A stretch of 64,000 nt of DNA from Perilla frutescens (GCA_026008535.1 BRKX01000006.1:42954664-43018663); one strand, 5' to 3'. Counted from the first letter of the stretch, positions 31,500 to 43,662 are shown. Notes: generated by a model from the letters alone, not told the origin. Numbers and translations are program-made.

Positions 31500-32445
31500 T
31501 CTCGAGCTATGCCCAATCTGTCCAAACTGGATCTGCTTGATGCTTTGAATTATAAGAGAAGGTCGTAGAAGCTTCTGATATTCTTCAATCAATTAGAGGT
31601 TGACTACGTGCTCTTCTCTGACCTGCCCGAGAAATCAAACTCCGTCATTATCACCCTTGACAACAGTGACATCGCTACTGCCAAAAGAAAGTACACATCA
31701 TCGCTGCTTGAAAGGACAAAATAGATATTGTCGCTGCTGCCAATTAAATGACTGACACCTTCACTGCAAAAAGGGTTGACTATGGATGCTTCCACTCTCA
31801 CCATAAAATATGAGAAAGATAATAAAATGACTCGAGTTCACATGCTAAATCACATGACCAATAGTTTGTTTCATCTTCTCATGAATATTCATTCGGCCAA
31901 ACTGATCTGGGAGACATTAGAGAAGAATTATGGAGACATTGATGTTGGAAAAAATAAAGTAAGTAGTAGGAAAGTGGTTGCAATTCCAGATGGTTGATGA
32001 TAAACTTGTAATGGAGCAATTACATGAATATGAGAATCTCACTGCTGCCATGCTAAATGAGAGAATGAAGATGTGTGAAATTATGCAGATGAATATTCTC
32101 CTCGAAAAATTCTCTTCCCCCTGAACTGATTATCGGAACCTGTTGAAACACAAGAAATGTGATCTCACACAACAAGAGCTAATCAGTCAAATACGCACAG
32201 AGGAGGCCAATCTAATGAAGGGCAAATCTTTATCTTTGTCTTCTAACTCTGTTAATGCTAATCTTGTAGAATCTGCTGCAAGTAAAGAAAAAGGTCAATT
32301 TATCCCAAAAAAACACAAGCCAGATTGGAAAAAGAAGAATCTCTCTATTGATAAGAAGATAGCGAAGAAACCTCTATCCAAAATCTCATATTGGGTGTGT
32401 GGGAATCCCAGCCACAGAGCTTACCAATGTCCCAAACACTAAGGA
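31500..32445 (+). pseudogene. Copia E gag with broken zinc knuckle
   Basis: Shows LSKLDLLDALNYKR, LLIFFNQLEVDYVLFSDLPE, then KYEKDNKMTRVHMLNHMTNS, LIWETLEKNYGDIDVGKNK, LTQQELISQIRTEEANLMKG and, at 32390-32442, VCGNPSHRAYQCPKH. The knuckle's first Cys is Tyr (YWVCGNPSHRAYQC), so CX2CX4HX4C is not complete. At least five frame changes or stops occur (for example near 31580, 31720, 31997 and 32130). This copia Gag type differs from that of the SIRE-like copies. Confidence 0.82.
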
Positions 32446-32534
32446 CAATCCCAGAGACCTAATCAAGCTCACTTAACTAAAACTTATGATATTGTTGCTG
32501 CTATTGTAGTTAAGGTGAACTTGGTCGAGAACAA

Positions 32535-32900
32535 AATGAACTAGGTATTGGAGACGGGAGCCTCAAGACATTTTTGCAGCAATAAGGATCTATTTCACGA
32601 GTTCGAGGAAACTTGAGAAGGTTAATGTGTCTACATAGGCAACTCCAGTGTCGCTGGAGTCCTGGGTAAAGGAAAAATTCTCCTTAAATTGACTTCTGGG
32701 AAAACCTTGAGCTTGAGCAATGCTTTGTATATTCCTTCCATGCATAAGAATTTAGTATATGGTGCTTTGTTGAATAAGGCTGGTCTGAAAATTATGTTAG
32801 AGGCTAATAGAGTTGTGTTGACTAAAAATAGAGAATTTGTAGGGAAAGGTTATCTGAATAAGGGTCTTTTGTACTCATTGTTGATTCTGTCATTGTTAAT
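32535..32900 (+). pseudogene. Copia E protease
   Basis: VLETGASRHFCSNKDLF marks the active-site region; the catalytic Asp of D(S/T)GA is Glu here. Then GVLGKGKILLKLTSGKTLSL, ALYIPSMHKNLV and KAGLKIMLEANRVVLTKN. Stops and a frameshift near 32613 and 32880. The Asp-to-Glu change would by itself be expected to abolish cleavage. Confidence 0.75.
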
Positions 32901-32979
32901 GAGAATGTTTCTACTTCTGCTTACTTGGTTGAGTCTTATGATGTGTGGAATGCAAGACTTTAACTCGTTAATGATGCTT

Positions 32980-33740
32980 CAATTAAAATGCTAAAAAAAT
33001 TATATTTAATCTTGACTTTGAATATATATAATTTGTCTAAATGTCAAATCTGTGTTGAGGCTAAATTTGCTAAAAAACCGTTTATATCAGTTGAACATAG
33101 AAATTCTGAACTCTTAAAACTAATTCACACAGATTTAGCGGACTTTAGAAGCACTGTGAGTAAAGAAGGGAAAATGTTTTACATTTCACTTGTTGATGAT
33201 TATTCTGCATACACTAGAATTTACCTCCTTAGAACTAAAGATGAAGTTATGGACACATGTTTATGAAATATAAATTAGAAGTAGGAAATCAACTTAACAT
33301 GAAAATAAAAAAGTTAAGATCTGATAGAGGCAGTGAATATAGCACGTTCCTTAAGGATTTCTGTGAACAAAATGGTATGATATGTGAATTTATTGCTCCT
33401 TATTCCCCCAACAAAATAGAATAGCTGAAAAGAAAAATAGGACCCTAAAGGACATGATGAATACTATGTAGATTAGTTCTGGGTTGCATAATAATATGTG
33501 GAGGGGTGTTACATTTTCTGCATGCTATATTCTAAATCGGGTACCTCATAAGAAGCTAGATAAGACTCTTAATGAACTATGGAAAGGATTTGCTCCTAAT
33601 TTGAAATATCTGAAAGTATGGGGATGTCTAGCTAAAGTGCGTTTGCCTGAACCTAAGAGGTCGAACATTAGGTACAAGACATATGATGTTGTGTTTGTTG
33701 GCTATGCAACTAATTATGCTACTTATAGATAATTCTGTTT
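32980..33740 (+). pseudogene. Copia E integrase
   Basis: Zinc-binding end KCQICVEAKFAKKPF, core HTDLADFRSTVSKEGKMFYI (first Asp), then LRSDRGSEY in a shifted frame near 33315 (second Asp), PYSP near 33400 where the Glu motif is frame-shifted, and the tail YILNRVPHKKLDKTLNELWK and LKYLKVWGCLAKVRLPEPKR. Frameshifts near 33265, 33400 and 33480. Confidence 0.82.
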
Positions 33741-34445
33741 CTGAGTCACGTGATGTGGAATTTTTTGAGCATGTATTTCCTCTTAAATTTCATGATGGTG
33801 TGAATAGTCTCGGTTCGTCTGTTAATGATCATGTTGATGTACATAGTTTGTTTGTGGATGTGTTTGTTGATTTAATTGAACCTAGAATAAGTAAAAGACA
33901 GAGAACTGAAACCTTTTTTGGTCATGGTTTTGTTACTTCCTATTAAATAATCTTGATATGATTAATGATTATGTTGTATCTGCATTTTTTTTATTAATGA
34001 TGATCCTACCATGCATTTTGAAGCTATGACTAGTATAGATACCACTTTTTGAAAGAAAATATTCATAGTGAACTAGAATCAATAGGTGATAATCATACTT
34101 GGGAGTTGGTTGATTTACCTGAAAAATGTAAAACTATTAGAATTAAATAGATTTTAGGAAAAAAAACTAAAATCTGATGGTTCCATTGGTAGGTTTAAAG
34201 CTAGATTGGTGGTGGTGGATTATTCACAAAAGAAAGATGTTGATTTCTTTGACACTTATTCTCTTGTTGCTAGAATTTCCATCATTCGTGCACTAGTTGC
34301 TCTATTTGCGATTCATAACTTGGTAATTCATCAAATGAATGTTAAACAACTTTCTTATATGGTGATCTTAATGAAGAAATTTATATTGAACGACCTAAAG
34401 ATTGTGTGGTTGCTGGTCTAGAAAGTAAAGTATGTAAGTTGAGAA
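33741..34445 (+). pseudogene. Copia E integrase-RT linker and RT N-terminus
   Basis: The linker to about 34040 is Val/Asp/His-rich and uninformative. RT begins with HTWELVDLPEKCKTI, then in shifted frames GRFKARLVVVDYSQKKDVDF, SLVARISIIRALVALFAIHN, HQMNVK and LNEEIYIERPKDC. It ends with SKVCKL at the F insertion. The final GAGAA (34441-34445) is the left target-site copy of F. Confidence 0.8.
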
Positions 34446-35889
34446 TATAACACCCCAGATTTTCAGATAAGGATTAAGAGAATTATTAAGAGAAATTAAT
34501 TAGTTAAGGAAGAAATTTAATTAAGGTTAATTAAGCTCAGATGTCAGTCACGACTTTAGGGGTCAGTTTTCGTGAAAATCGTCTTTTCGGAAAATATGAT
34601 CTTAACTCTGTTATGGTCATTTGTGGTCTCGTTAGAAGGTTTTAACTCAAGGAGTGTGCCGGTGTTCTCAAAATTTTATTCTGAAGTCATTTGAGTTTCC
34701 GGTAATGAAAATCGTATTTAAAAGGTGAATGAATAGTAACTTTTGCGTGCGTTCGTGTTTTGAAAAATTTACGAAATCCTCCTTGTTGATCCGAGACTAG
34801 TTTTGCCAGGCCCCTCTTATAGAAAATGACTCAAGGATTCCGTTGGCGTTCACGGATTTCCATTCTGAGGTCAATGGAACGCTCGGGAGCAAAATCTGTC
34901 AGTCTGAGTAAATAGTAAGAAGTAATTCCAAAAAGGGAATCTTTACTCGTCTTTCTTCAGACGACCCCGTCTGCTTCACGAATCAAGTTGGTTCACTAGT
35001 ATTTGAGCCAATGAGTCCCTTGGTATTTTTAAATTTCATGTCTGAGATCATTTGGACCTCGACATCGAATAAAGCAGCTTTTAACCGAACCCTGGTTAAC
35101 TTTTGCAGTATTTCTGCACTTCAATGGCTTCCAAGGGAAGCCTAAGCTTCTCCAAGAAATAAAGCATCACCCCCTTCACTTTTTCCACACCAAATTCACT
35201 CATTCCTCATTTCTAGAGAGTGAGAAAGCTTGTGAGGGCCGAGAAAGTTCTGTCGAAGTGAAAAGCGTTCTTCGTGAGTGTTCTACAAGACGACGAGCGG
35301 ATTGGTGTGCAAGGGATGCGGTGAGAGAATGTGCTAGGGCACCGTTGAGTCGTAGCAGGCGGCTCTGCCGCCATTGCAACTTGACGAGACGCCGAGCTAG
35401 TCACCTTCCTTCGACGCACCTAACCCCGTGCATTCTTGTTCATCGGTCCCGATTTCATTTCTTTTTCATTCTTTCAATTCCGCATTTACTTTCTATTCTT
35501 CCAGTTCTTCGTTATTACTCATTTACTTTCCGCCTAAAGTTATATTTCGATTCTCATTAAAGTTCCAAGTTATAGCATTTCCGTTATAATTCTCGTTGTT
35601 ATACTCGTTATTATTCCTGTTGTTATTCTCGTCATTAATTCTTGTAATTAATCTCGTGTAATTCATTAAGTTCCGTTCAAGTTATATTTAAGATTTCATT
35701 ATTATTCTAAATATTTTAGGAGGATTATCGTGTTTATGCCGTTATAATGCCAAATTTCTTTTTAAGTTAAAGCATGTCGTTTCATGTTAATTTAAATTAT
35801 CGAAGCATGCTTTTTTTTAAATTTTTAAAGTCTTCATCAAAGGAATCAATGAACATTTGAAGAAACCCATAAAATATCGCCAGAAAATT

Positions 35890-36010
35890 AGGTGTAGAGA
35901 GAGGCCGCCGCGCAACACTCCCCGCGGCCAACAGTCTGCCCGCCAGCGCAAAGGTGGCGCCGCGGCGGGGCCCGCCGATGCCGGTGTGCGCCACGGTGCG
36001 GTCCCCCCCC
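35890..36010. other. GC-rich, CpG-dense block inside the F LTR
   Basis: About 120 bp with many CpG and GCCGC/CGCCGCGG runs in otherwise AT-rich DNA. The solo gypsy LTR has a similar block at 3050-3190. The 3' LTR of F is truncated before this point, so conservation within F cannot be tested. Confidence 0.7.
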
Positions 36011-37166
36011 TCGTGTTGTTTCATGCTGATTTTTCTCGGCTATATTCGTACCCTCTTTTCGAGCCTTTCGAGTTGTATTTTTCCAAACTAACCTCGAGTT
36101 ATTTTCGAGATATTTCAAATAAACTTTTTAAGTTATTTCCGTCTAAAATTCGAGTATAAAAATATGATTTCTCCCAGTAAATTCTTCTCGAATTTTATAA
36201 AGTCATTAAGTCGTGCAATCTGTATTTAAGTTTTAGATTATGGTCTATGGGTTAGTTATTGCTATTTCTCGTTCTAGATGTTCGATTTCTTCGAAAGAAG
36301 TCGCTAAGTCGATGATTCGACTTTTGTAGGAGGAAGTGAGCCCGTGAAAATCTGGAGAAGGATCGTCAGCTCATTGCTTTACCTTTTGTCCAGTAGTCAA
36401 GGTGGGTAAATCTATACTTATCTAAAGTTTGAACTAATAAGCTCTAGAAGCATATAGGGCAAATGAGATATCCAATAAAATATTTTTGCTCTGCCTGATT
36501 GATCTCTGTACAAGGAAGGAAGGAAAGGAAGTCATTATATGTTAAGTGAACTCTCAAGCATGTTTAGAAATGCTAAAAATATTTAAGTATTGTTTATACT
36601 AGCATGAGATAATTAGAAATGCTTTAATTGCAATATATGTTTATGCACGTTCATTTTCTCGTATCTAAATGTTGGATTTTGCTAAAGTTTATTTAGCTAA
36701 TTAAGCATTGCCTTTATGAGTAGTGATAAATCCTTTATACGCCGAAGTCATGCTTAAGTAAAAGATGAGCCTTAGACATTGCTCTAAGCTCGATAATTCT
36801 AGTAAGGTTAAGGAAGCTAAGGAATTAAGGATTAAGGTTGAAAAAGGAAGGCTAAGTTAAGGAAGGAAGAATGTGGCTTTTATAACCAGGATTGAGCTCA
36901 GGATTCATGATCTTTGATCATTAAAGTAAGTCACTGCTGGGTTAATGCCCCTCGCAAACTCGTTTGGATATTTGAGGTTACCCCTCTTCTATCCAATGGC
37001 ATGCCTAAGGGTGCAGTTGACATAAGGTTTAAGCCAAGGTTGGGCCCAAAAGTAAAGAAAAGGTTTTGCGGATATGAAGAGGGCTTTTGCATTTTGCTCT
37101 CCATATACCGCCAGTTTATTATTGGATATTTCTCAAGTTATTAAATAAGCTTTTATTAAAACCCAC

Positions 37167-37184
37167 TGAGTACATTAGTACTCA
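37167..37184. other. Conserved stem-loop in F LTR
   Basis: TGAGTAC (37167-37173), loop ATTA, GTACTCA (37178-37184). See the equivalent at 4342-4363, with a compensated base pair. Located about 540 bp from the LTR end. Confidence 0.65.
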
Positions 37185-37727
37185 TGCCCTCTTTTTCAAA
37201 TATTTTCAGGATTGAGATGCTGAGGATAATGGTGGATGTGGATGTGGGTTGGCTGCCAAGATTGTTTTGGTATTATGTAAGTTTCTTTTGAAATCTCATT
37301 ATGTGTTCTGCTACTCTGATTCACTCTTTCTAATTCCATTCAAGTTCTATTATGATTATCGAGATTTTATGAATATTTCCCCAGACATGGTTATTTATAT
37401 ATAAATATGCATTATAAGTTTTATTCCTGCTTCTCGAGTATATTTTCCTTTCACATATGAAGAGGCTTGTTCATGTTGGTATCTGTTTATCCGATTTGAC
37501 CTATGAATAGGGTATATGCTTGTTGGTATCTGATTAGTTAGCCATTTTATTCTGCTAAAGCATGTTTTCCTCTTAATTAAGTAAACCTAAGTATCATCGC
37601 CTATATTTCAAAAGTATATCTTTATTCTCCAAACCTTCTTTGTTAATCTTCCATTTTATTCGTTAATCCCTTAATAACACCCCGTCCCCATTCGTTAATC
37701 CCTATCTCGGGGCCGGGCTGTTACAGT

Positions 37728-37743
37728 TGGTATCAGAGCCAGG
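37728..37743 (+). other. Primer-binding site of F
   Basis: TGGTATCAGAGCCAGG, complementary to initiator tRNA-Met, two bases after the LTR. Confidence 0.92.
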
Positions 37744-38365
37744 TTTGCAACTCTGCAGACCTGTCTCTTTGTTTAAGTTAAGCTAAGTTTTTATATGCAT
37801 ATGAATTATTTCGTGATAACATCACAGCAGCAACCTACAGCTCGCCATCACCCTCGTATCTTCAACTAAAATCAATGTATGATTGTATAAAGAATTTTGA
37901 TTTTGAATTCATAAATTTTGAATACTGGAAATGAAAAGATTTGAGCAAACATACCTCTTTTATGGATAAAGGGGGAAAACCTTGAGAATGAAATTCCAAG
38001 TAAAAAGTATTCAGGTAAAATGATTTTCTGAGGAAGAAATTTTTGAGAAAGAAGTTCTTGATCACAAAGAAAAGTGTTTAAAAAAATTTTATTTTTAAAC
38101 CTATGTCTTGAGGAAAAGATAAAAGTTTCGAAGAAGAGTTCTCGATTTAAAAGAAAATGGTTGATTCATTCTCAAATTTTTATTTTAAGAGAAAAGGTAA
38201 AATTTCTAATTAAAGATTTTGAGCACCAAAATTTTTGTAAAAGTCAACTGCAAAGAGGAGCTATGCATGCAAGACAAGTAGTCTGAATCTAAACGATAGC
38301 GCGATCTCAGGAGAACCTCAGGTCTCCTTTTTATAATCTAGACTGATTAAGCTTCATATTTTTAG
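37744..38365 (+). other. Untranslated leader of F
   Basis: AT- and purine-rich stretch between primer site and the first gag-like frame. It holds no frame longer than about 70 codons with recognisable content. It includes a direct recurrence of TTTTGAG/TTCTTGA motifs but no clear structure. Confidence 0.5.
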
Positions 38366-39000
38366 ATGGTTAAGTGTCGTTCGACTGCTAGGAATAATGT
38401 GCCTCTTTTCCGCCCTGTTCAAGAAATGAACGACTTTGGAGGAACGCTAGGAAGTATATCCAACTTGGAAACATGCATTCGTATGTGTGAGCAAGCACCA
38501 CCTGCTGAGAGGCCAGCAATGTATCGCATCCTGCAGAGCACCATCACCCGTGATCCCGAGACGTATGTTGTAATCGGAAATCTGATGAAATTCTCCTTAG
38601 CCTTGATGGCTCTTTGGGAGTCAAAGTATGACCACATGAATGCTCTAGCCGAGCAAAACCCCTCCTTCGTGGTGGAATCAGAACTGCTAAGGGCGACTCT
38701 GAACAGTCTCCCTGGATTTTAAGCACCGTGCCCTCATGCTGAAGGAACCTTAGATATGAGACCCTTGATCGTCCAGGACACCGAGTCTTTGTCCTCCAGA
38801 ATGCACCGATAGACCCCTGACTATCCAACGGTTGCCCCTCAGAGTCTGGGACAATGTATGCCCCATCAGTTCCCCGAAGGAAGCATGAGAAAATTCAAGT
38901 TCGAGGTACCAGAGACAGATGAAGATGAAAAAGAAGAAGACCCAGAGAAGAAAAGCGAGAAAGATGTGGAATCATCATGAAAAAGAAAAGAAAAGGGCCC
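38366..39000 (+). pseudogene. F gag N-terminal region (tentative)
   Basis: An open frame of 118 codons starting MVKCRSTARNNVPLF, with ETCIRMCEQAPPAERPAMYR and TITRDPETYVVIGNLMKFSL, then a stop at 38720. After a frame change an acidic stretch (TDEDEKEEDPEKKSEKDVES) follows at 38910-38980. It lies where Gag should begin in F, so I take it as the N-terminal part, but I do not recognise a named domain. The alternative is a captured or lineage-specific frame. Confidence 0.4.
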
Positions 39001-39569
39001 AACATATAGCTAAGCTTTAGAAGTAGGTAAAGGAGGTGTTGTCGTTAGAACACCTTGCTGATCTGTCTGTCCACTTTAATCTAGATCTCATTCTGTAAAT
39101 GTATTAATCAACCCCTTTAGATTTTAATAGTGGCAGTAATCCTCCTAAGGCTGCCCTATTTTCGGATGTAACCAAGAACCTCTTTCTTATTAATGCCAAA
39201 AAGTCCTCTTATGAGGCAATTTTCCCGCTTTGCTTGATCTATCCTGCGTAATCTAAAAACCCTACGGAAAGACATTTCATTTTGCTTTGTGCATATTCGA
39301 GTGAGCGTCGCTAATATTTCGGATTCTTTAGAATATCGCCAAGACGACATCAAGCCGAAATTGAAGGAGAAAGCAAGGACACACAAGTAATTCCCAAACC
39401 GTGGCTCGAAAGTCAAGAATGTGTTTCTCAAACACAATCCTACATCTTTTAATAGTTTAAGGAAACCCAATGGGAATCGAGAAATAGGTTTGTTCCTTAG
39501 AAGTGAATTTTTGATTTTATAGCTTTTTCAAGCGATGAAGAATTTGGTTGTGCTCTTTTATGAGCATGG

Positions 39570-39850
39570 ATGGTGCGTACTAATAATGAGAGTCCGTTCG
39601 AAGAATGATAACTCTGGAGCAATGGACGGAGTATAGCTGGGAAGACTTAGAGTGCAAGTTATATTAGAAGTATATTCCAGATCGTTATTATAAGGCAAAG
39701 GAGGTGGAGATCTGGAGGTAAGAGCAAGAAAAGAGGACGTTGTCAAAATACGATCAAGAGTTCAATCAGTTATCAAGGCATGCCACACGTTTATGGTTTC
39801 AAACGAGAAGAAAACACGTATAGATCAGGTCGCTTTGTTGTATCCCTTCT
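39570..39850 (+). pseudogene. F gag, retrotransposon Gag domain remnant
   Basis: Around 39615-39800 the reading SWEDLECKLY, YIPDRYYKAKEVEIW and RTLSKYDQEFNQLSRHATR is the core of the plant gypsy Gag domain (the W..F...... KY.P pattern followed by Y...F..LS). Stops follow the LY and W residues, and the frame shifts near 39805. The nucleocapsid zinc knuckle is not recognisable downstream. Confidence 0.7.
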
Positions 39851-40799
39851 AATAGGTGAAAGTGATCCCCATATGTCACCTTTTCCAGCCAAGTGTAGTT
39901 AATTGAAGGCCAACTGACTCATGTTATTTCATAGCAACCTAGTAAAGAAGAAGGTGCGTGAAGATCAAGGAAAGAAAGAGAGAGAACCTGAAGAAGATCG
40001 TTAAGCAGATAGAATTGGTAGATTAAAAGTTTTAGTAAGATAGGAAGTTTTGATGAGTCTATTTATTCATTATCGCATCAATTGAAATTCTTCATATCAT
40101 TTAAAATTCTTCAATTATATCCTCTTGGACAATTTGTAATCTTTTGATGATACTTCTTTGATCATCAAGAATCAGTGATAGCATTTCTTTGTTAGGCTAT
40201 GCTGATGCCTTTGCAAAATATTCAGTACGGTTCGCAGTTGCTAACCGTTGACTATCTTCCATACCTTAGCTACGTTCAATAACCTCTTTCTAGTTTATAA
40301 GTCCTCTAAAAAAAGCAATGTTTTTAGTACAAATAAACCAGTATTATATCTCTTCCAGCTTTTGGAACTTGTTAAAGAATTATTGATCAAGATAAAGTCC
40401 TCACTCAGAGGCATTTGTATTTATTTGCTCCCACTCATAGTGCTCGAGTATAGATCCTTGAAGCAGAGAGTATAAAGCAATATTCCTTTTTGTCATTATT
40501 GAAAGAATAAGAGGAAGTAGTCCCAATAGGAAGAAGAATCCAAGTAATGCTAGTTAGTGCCCTTCTAATAGGACGCGCATCTCTAAAGTAATTTTTCAGC
40601 TCGTTAAGTTTAAGAGGTAATCTAAGGAATGACGGCAGATAAGTTCTGAGCTTATGTTCAAGGTCCAGTCATGCGATCTTTACGCCCGCAAGTGATGGTG
40701 ATCTCCAGCAGAAGCTATAAAGTCAGAATACTGTCGAGAAGCAGCTGTGACGAAGAAAGAGGAAGAAGAGTTTGCAATAGAAGGTGTTTCGGGCACAAG
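39851..40799 (+). other. F gag-RT interval, unrecognisable
   Basis: The interval should hold nucleocapsid and protease. I find no DSG/DTGA protease motif or zinc knuckle in any + strand frame; stops are frequent. Decay or deletion has removed the protease. Confidence 0.45.
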
Positions 40800-42208
40800 A
40801 AAACTTCCAAGACATATTTTCAAATGAGCTATCAGATCTACCACCGTCTAGGTAAGTGGAATCCACTATCAGTTTAGAACCAGGAGTTGCATCAGTTCGA
40901 AAGCCCCTTACAAAATGGCACCTACGGAGTTGCAAGAACTCAAGGTTCACTACAAGAGTTATTAGACCTAGGTTTCATCCAACCTAGTGTGTCGCCTTGG
41001 AGAGCTTCAATCTTGTTCATGAAGAAGAAGGATGGCACATTGAGAATGTGCATCGACTATAGAGAGCTTAATAAGATGGACATCAAGAATCGATATCCTC
41101 TCCTAAGAATAGATGGTCTCTTTGATCAAGTTTAAGGGAGCAAGTGTCTTCTCAAAGATAGACTCAAGATTTGGGTATCATCAACTGAAGATCCGAAAGG
41201 AGGATATTCCTAATACTTCTTTTAGAACTCGCTACGGTCATTATGAGTTTGTAGTAATGCCCTTTGGATTGACCAACGCCCCAGCAGTGTTCATGGATTT
41301 AATAAACCGGGTTCTTTACCAATATCTAGATAAGTTTGTGCTAGTTTTCATAGATGATATCCTCATCTATTCGAATGATGAAGAGGAGCATCAAGAGCAC
41401 CTAAGAGTGGTGCTGTAAACGTTAAGAAGAGAAAGGCTTTACGCTAAGTTTAGTAAGTGTGAGTTATGGGACATATAATTTCAGTAGCATGAATCAAGGT
41501 GGATCCAGCCAAGATTGAAGCAGTAAGCAGCTGGAAGTCTCTAAGGAACGTGAATGAGATAAGAAGTTTCCTAGGACTCCCTGAATATTATCGTAGATTC
41601 ATCAAAGGATTCTCGTCATTGTCTAAGCTCATGATGCGACTGTGAAATAAGAACTCCAAGTTCAAGTGGACGCCCAAGTGCAAGGAAGGTTTCCAAACCT
41701 TGAAGAAGATGCTAACCACAGCCCCAGTGTTGGCCTTTCCGGAAGGGAATAAAGATTTCGTGATTTACACTGATGCATCAAAGGAAGGTGATTGCTTATG
41801 CTTCAAGGTAGCTTAATAATCACAAGCAGAACTATCCCATGCATGACCTAGAGCTAGCAGCGGTTGTTTATGCGCTGAAGAAATAGAGGCACTATCTCTA
41901 CAGAGCCAAGTGTGAGAATCTTCTCAGATCACAAGAGCCTAAAGTATTTCTTTAAGAAAAAGGATCTTAGCATAAGGCAGAGAAGATTGCTAAAACTTGT
42001 AGAGGATTACAACTGCACAACTCACCACCACCCAGGCAAGGCAAATATGGTAGCCGATACCTTAAGTAGGAAAGAGAAGGCAGAGTTAGGATTCGTTCTA
42101 GTCCAGGAGGATCTTCGCAAGAAGTTCGAGAAGCTAAGGATCGAGGTGCTAACATCATCTGAGACCATTCAAGCTCAAATCGTCGCAATAGTCACTCAGC
42201 CGTTCTAA
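40800..42208 (+). pseudogene. F reverse transcriptase and RNase H
   Basis: RT begins with FQDIFSNELSDLPPSR, SISLEPGVASV, then FIQPSVSPWRASILFMKKKD, MCIDYRELNKMDIKNRYPL, FSKIDSRFGYHQLKIRKED, VVMPFGLTNAPAVFMDL and catalytic FIDD (about 41350-41361). RNase H: VIYTDASKEG (41762-41791) and FSDHKSLKYFFKKKDLSIRQ, then HHPGKANMVADTLSRK. The frame shifts near 40960, 41125, 41420 and 41790, and a stop lies at 42206. The FIDD motif is intact. Confidence 0.92.
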
Positions 42209-42329
42209 GGCAAATGATAATTGAAGCCCAGAGAGAAGACGAGTTTCTCGAAAAGAAAAGGCTAGAAGCACGATCTGATAGCTCACCAGATTTCATGGAG
42301 GCTGCCGATAACACGCTCTTATTCAAATG

Positions 42330-43662
42330 AAGGCCTTATGTGCCAGGCAAGGGAGAGCTAAAGGAAGAAATCATATGTGAAGCACATGACACGCCATATA
42401 CAACACATCTTGGAAGCACCAAGATGTATCAAGACCTCAAGAGGAACCTATGGTGGAATATCATGACGAGAGAGATAACCGCCTTCGTGGAAAAGTGCTC
42501 GAACTGTCAGCAAGTGAAGCCTTGTATCAAAAACCTTCTGGTTTGCTCCAGCCTATAGAAATTCCTAAATAGAAGTGGGATCATAGTAGTATGGACTTTG
42601 TGGTAGGTTTACCAAAGTCTAAGTGGTGTAATACCGCTATCTGGGTAATCGTGAATCGATTATCAAAAGTAGTATATTTCATTACTGTTATTATGATAGA
42701 TAGGCTAAATCATTTAGCCCAAATGTATGTTAGGGAAATTCTGTGATTACACGATGTGCCGGTCTCGATTATATCGGACCGTGATGCGAGATTTACGTCA
42801 AACTCTGGAGGAGCCTACCAGAAGCCATGGGATCAAAGCTTGATTTCAGCATGGCCTTTCATCCTCAATGGATGGCCGGTCCTATAAGACTATCCAGATC
42901 CTAGAAGACATACTTAGAGGAGTAGCCATGGATCAAAGAAGCAACCGGAAGGAGCTACTGCCATTGGTAGAATTTGCGAACAACAACAGATACCAGTCAT
43001 CGATCGACATGGCCCCTTATGAAGCCCTGTTCAGAAGGAAGTGTAGATCGCCCTTGTATTGGGATGAATTAGAGAGAGAATGATACTTATTCGTCAGTGA
43101 ATCAAGAAAGCGGTCCAGAAGATCGAGCTTATTCGTCAGTGAATCAAGAAGATCGAGCTTATTCGTCAGTGAATCAAGGAGGCTCAAGATAGACAGAAGG
43201 CTTACGCAGATCAAAGAAGAACAGAACTAAGTTTCGACATTGAAGATGAAGTGTTCTTGAAAATGTCTCCGTCAAGGAGTGGTTCGTTTTGGCAAACGAA
43301 GCAAGCTAAGGCCTAGATTTATTGGACCTTTTGAGATTTTAGAGAAGGTGAATGAATTAGCCTATAGATTGGCCTTACCACCCAACCTGAGTGACGATCA
43401 TGAAGTCTTCCATGTCTCAATATTGAGAAAGTACGTGTTTGATCCAAAGCACATGATTAGCAAAGAAGAGATAGTCCTGAATGAGGAGTTAGCCTATGAC
43501 GAGAAGCCCCAGGCCATTGTGGATCGAAAGATCCAAAAGTTGAGGAACAAGGAATGATATCTTGTAAAAGTAATCTGGAAACATCATGGTTCAGAAGAGG
43601 CAACCTGGGAGCTTAAATCCGAGCTGCTCAAGAAGTACCCTGATATCGCTTATCACGGTTAG
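42330..43662 (+). pseudogene. F integrase with C-terminal chromodomain
   Basis: H2C2 zinc finger at 42370-42520 (AHDTPYTTHLGSTKMY, CSNCQQVK). Core: DHSSMDFVVGLPKSKW (first Asp), IISDRDARF (second Asp) near 42770; the Glu region is shifted (WPFILNGW). Then VEFANNNRYQSSIDMAPYEA, a tandem duplication (43086-43179), RRTELSFDIEDEVFLKMSPS, FIGPFEILEKVNELAYRL, HEVFHVSILRKYV and, after a TGA at 43555, the chromodomain core VKVIWKHHGSEEATWELKSE ending at TAG 43660. Chromodomains of this class are thought to steer integration to heterochromatin. Confidence 0.92.
43086..43179 (+). repeat. Short tandem repeat in the F integrase tail
   Basis: CTTATTCGTCAGTGAATCAA occurs at 43086, 43128 and 43158 (spacing 42 and 30 bp). 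It encodes LIRQ*IK each time; related integrases have the equivalent of IELIRQRIKEAQDRQ once. The internal TGA (CGA in an intact gene) is present in all three copies, so the stop predates the duplication. Confidence 0.85.

Larger units (their letters stand above)
31495..34445 (+). mobile_element. Copia E: strongly decayed Ty1/copia, interrupted by gypsy F
   Basis: Gag, protease, integrase and the first part of RT can be followed on the + strand through many frameshifts. The 5' LTR is absent, because E starts directly after the B LTR. Its RT is cut at 34445 by the insertion of chromovirus F. The 3' part is not found beyond F, since F is itself truncated at 44681. Confidence 0.85.
34446..37725 (+). 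repeat. 5' LTR of F (3280 bp)
   Basis: Starts TATAACACCCCAG (TGTAACACCCC in the 3' copy) and ends GGGCTGTTACA directly before the primer-binding site. A long LTR, with a GC-rich block at 35890-36010 (many CpG) and an inverted repeat at 37167-37184. The TATA region near 35155 is decayed to AGAAATAAAGC, whereas the 3' LTR has TATAAATA. The small open frames inside have no recognisable product. Confidence 0.93.

Noticed and set aside
35258..35560. Arg-rich open frames in the F LTR
   Set aside because: They lie within a non-coding LTR, are disrupted in the homologous part of the 3' LTR and have no known domain.
37728..37743. tRNA genes
   Set aside because: The tRNA-Met matches at the six LTR junctions are only 12-16 bases, the size of primer-binding sites; no cloverleaf is present.
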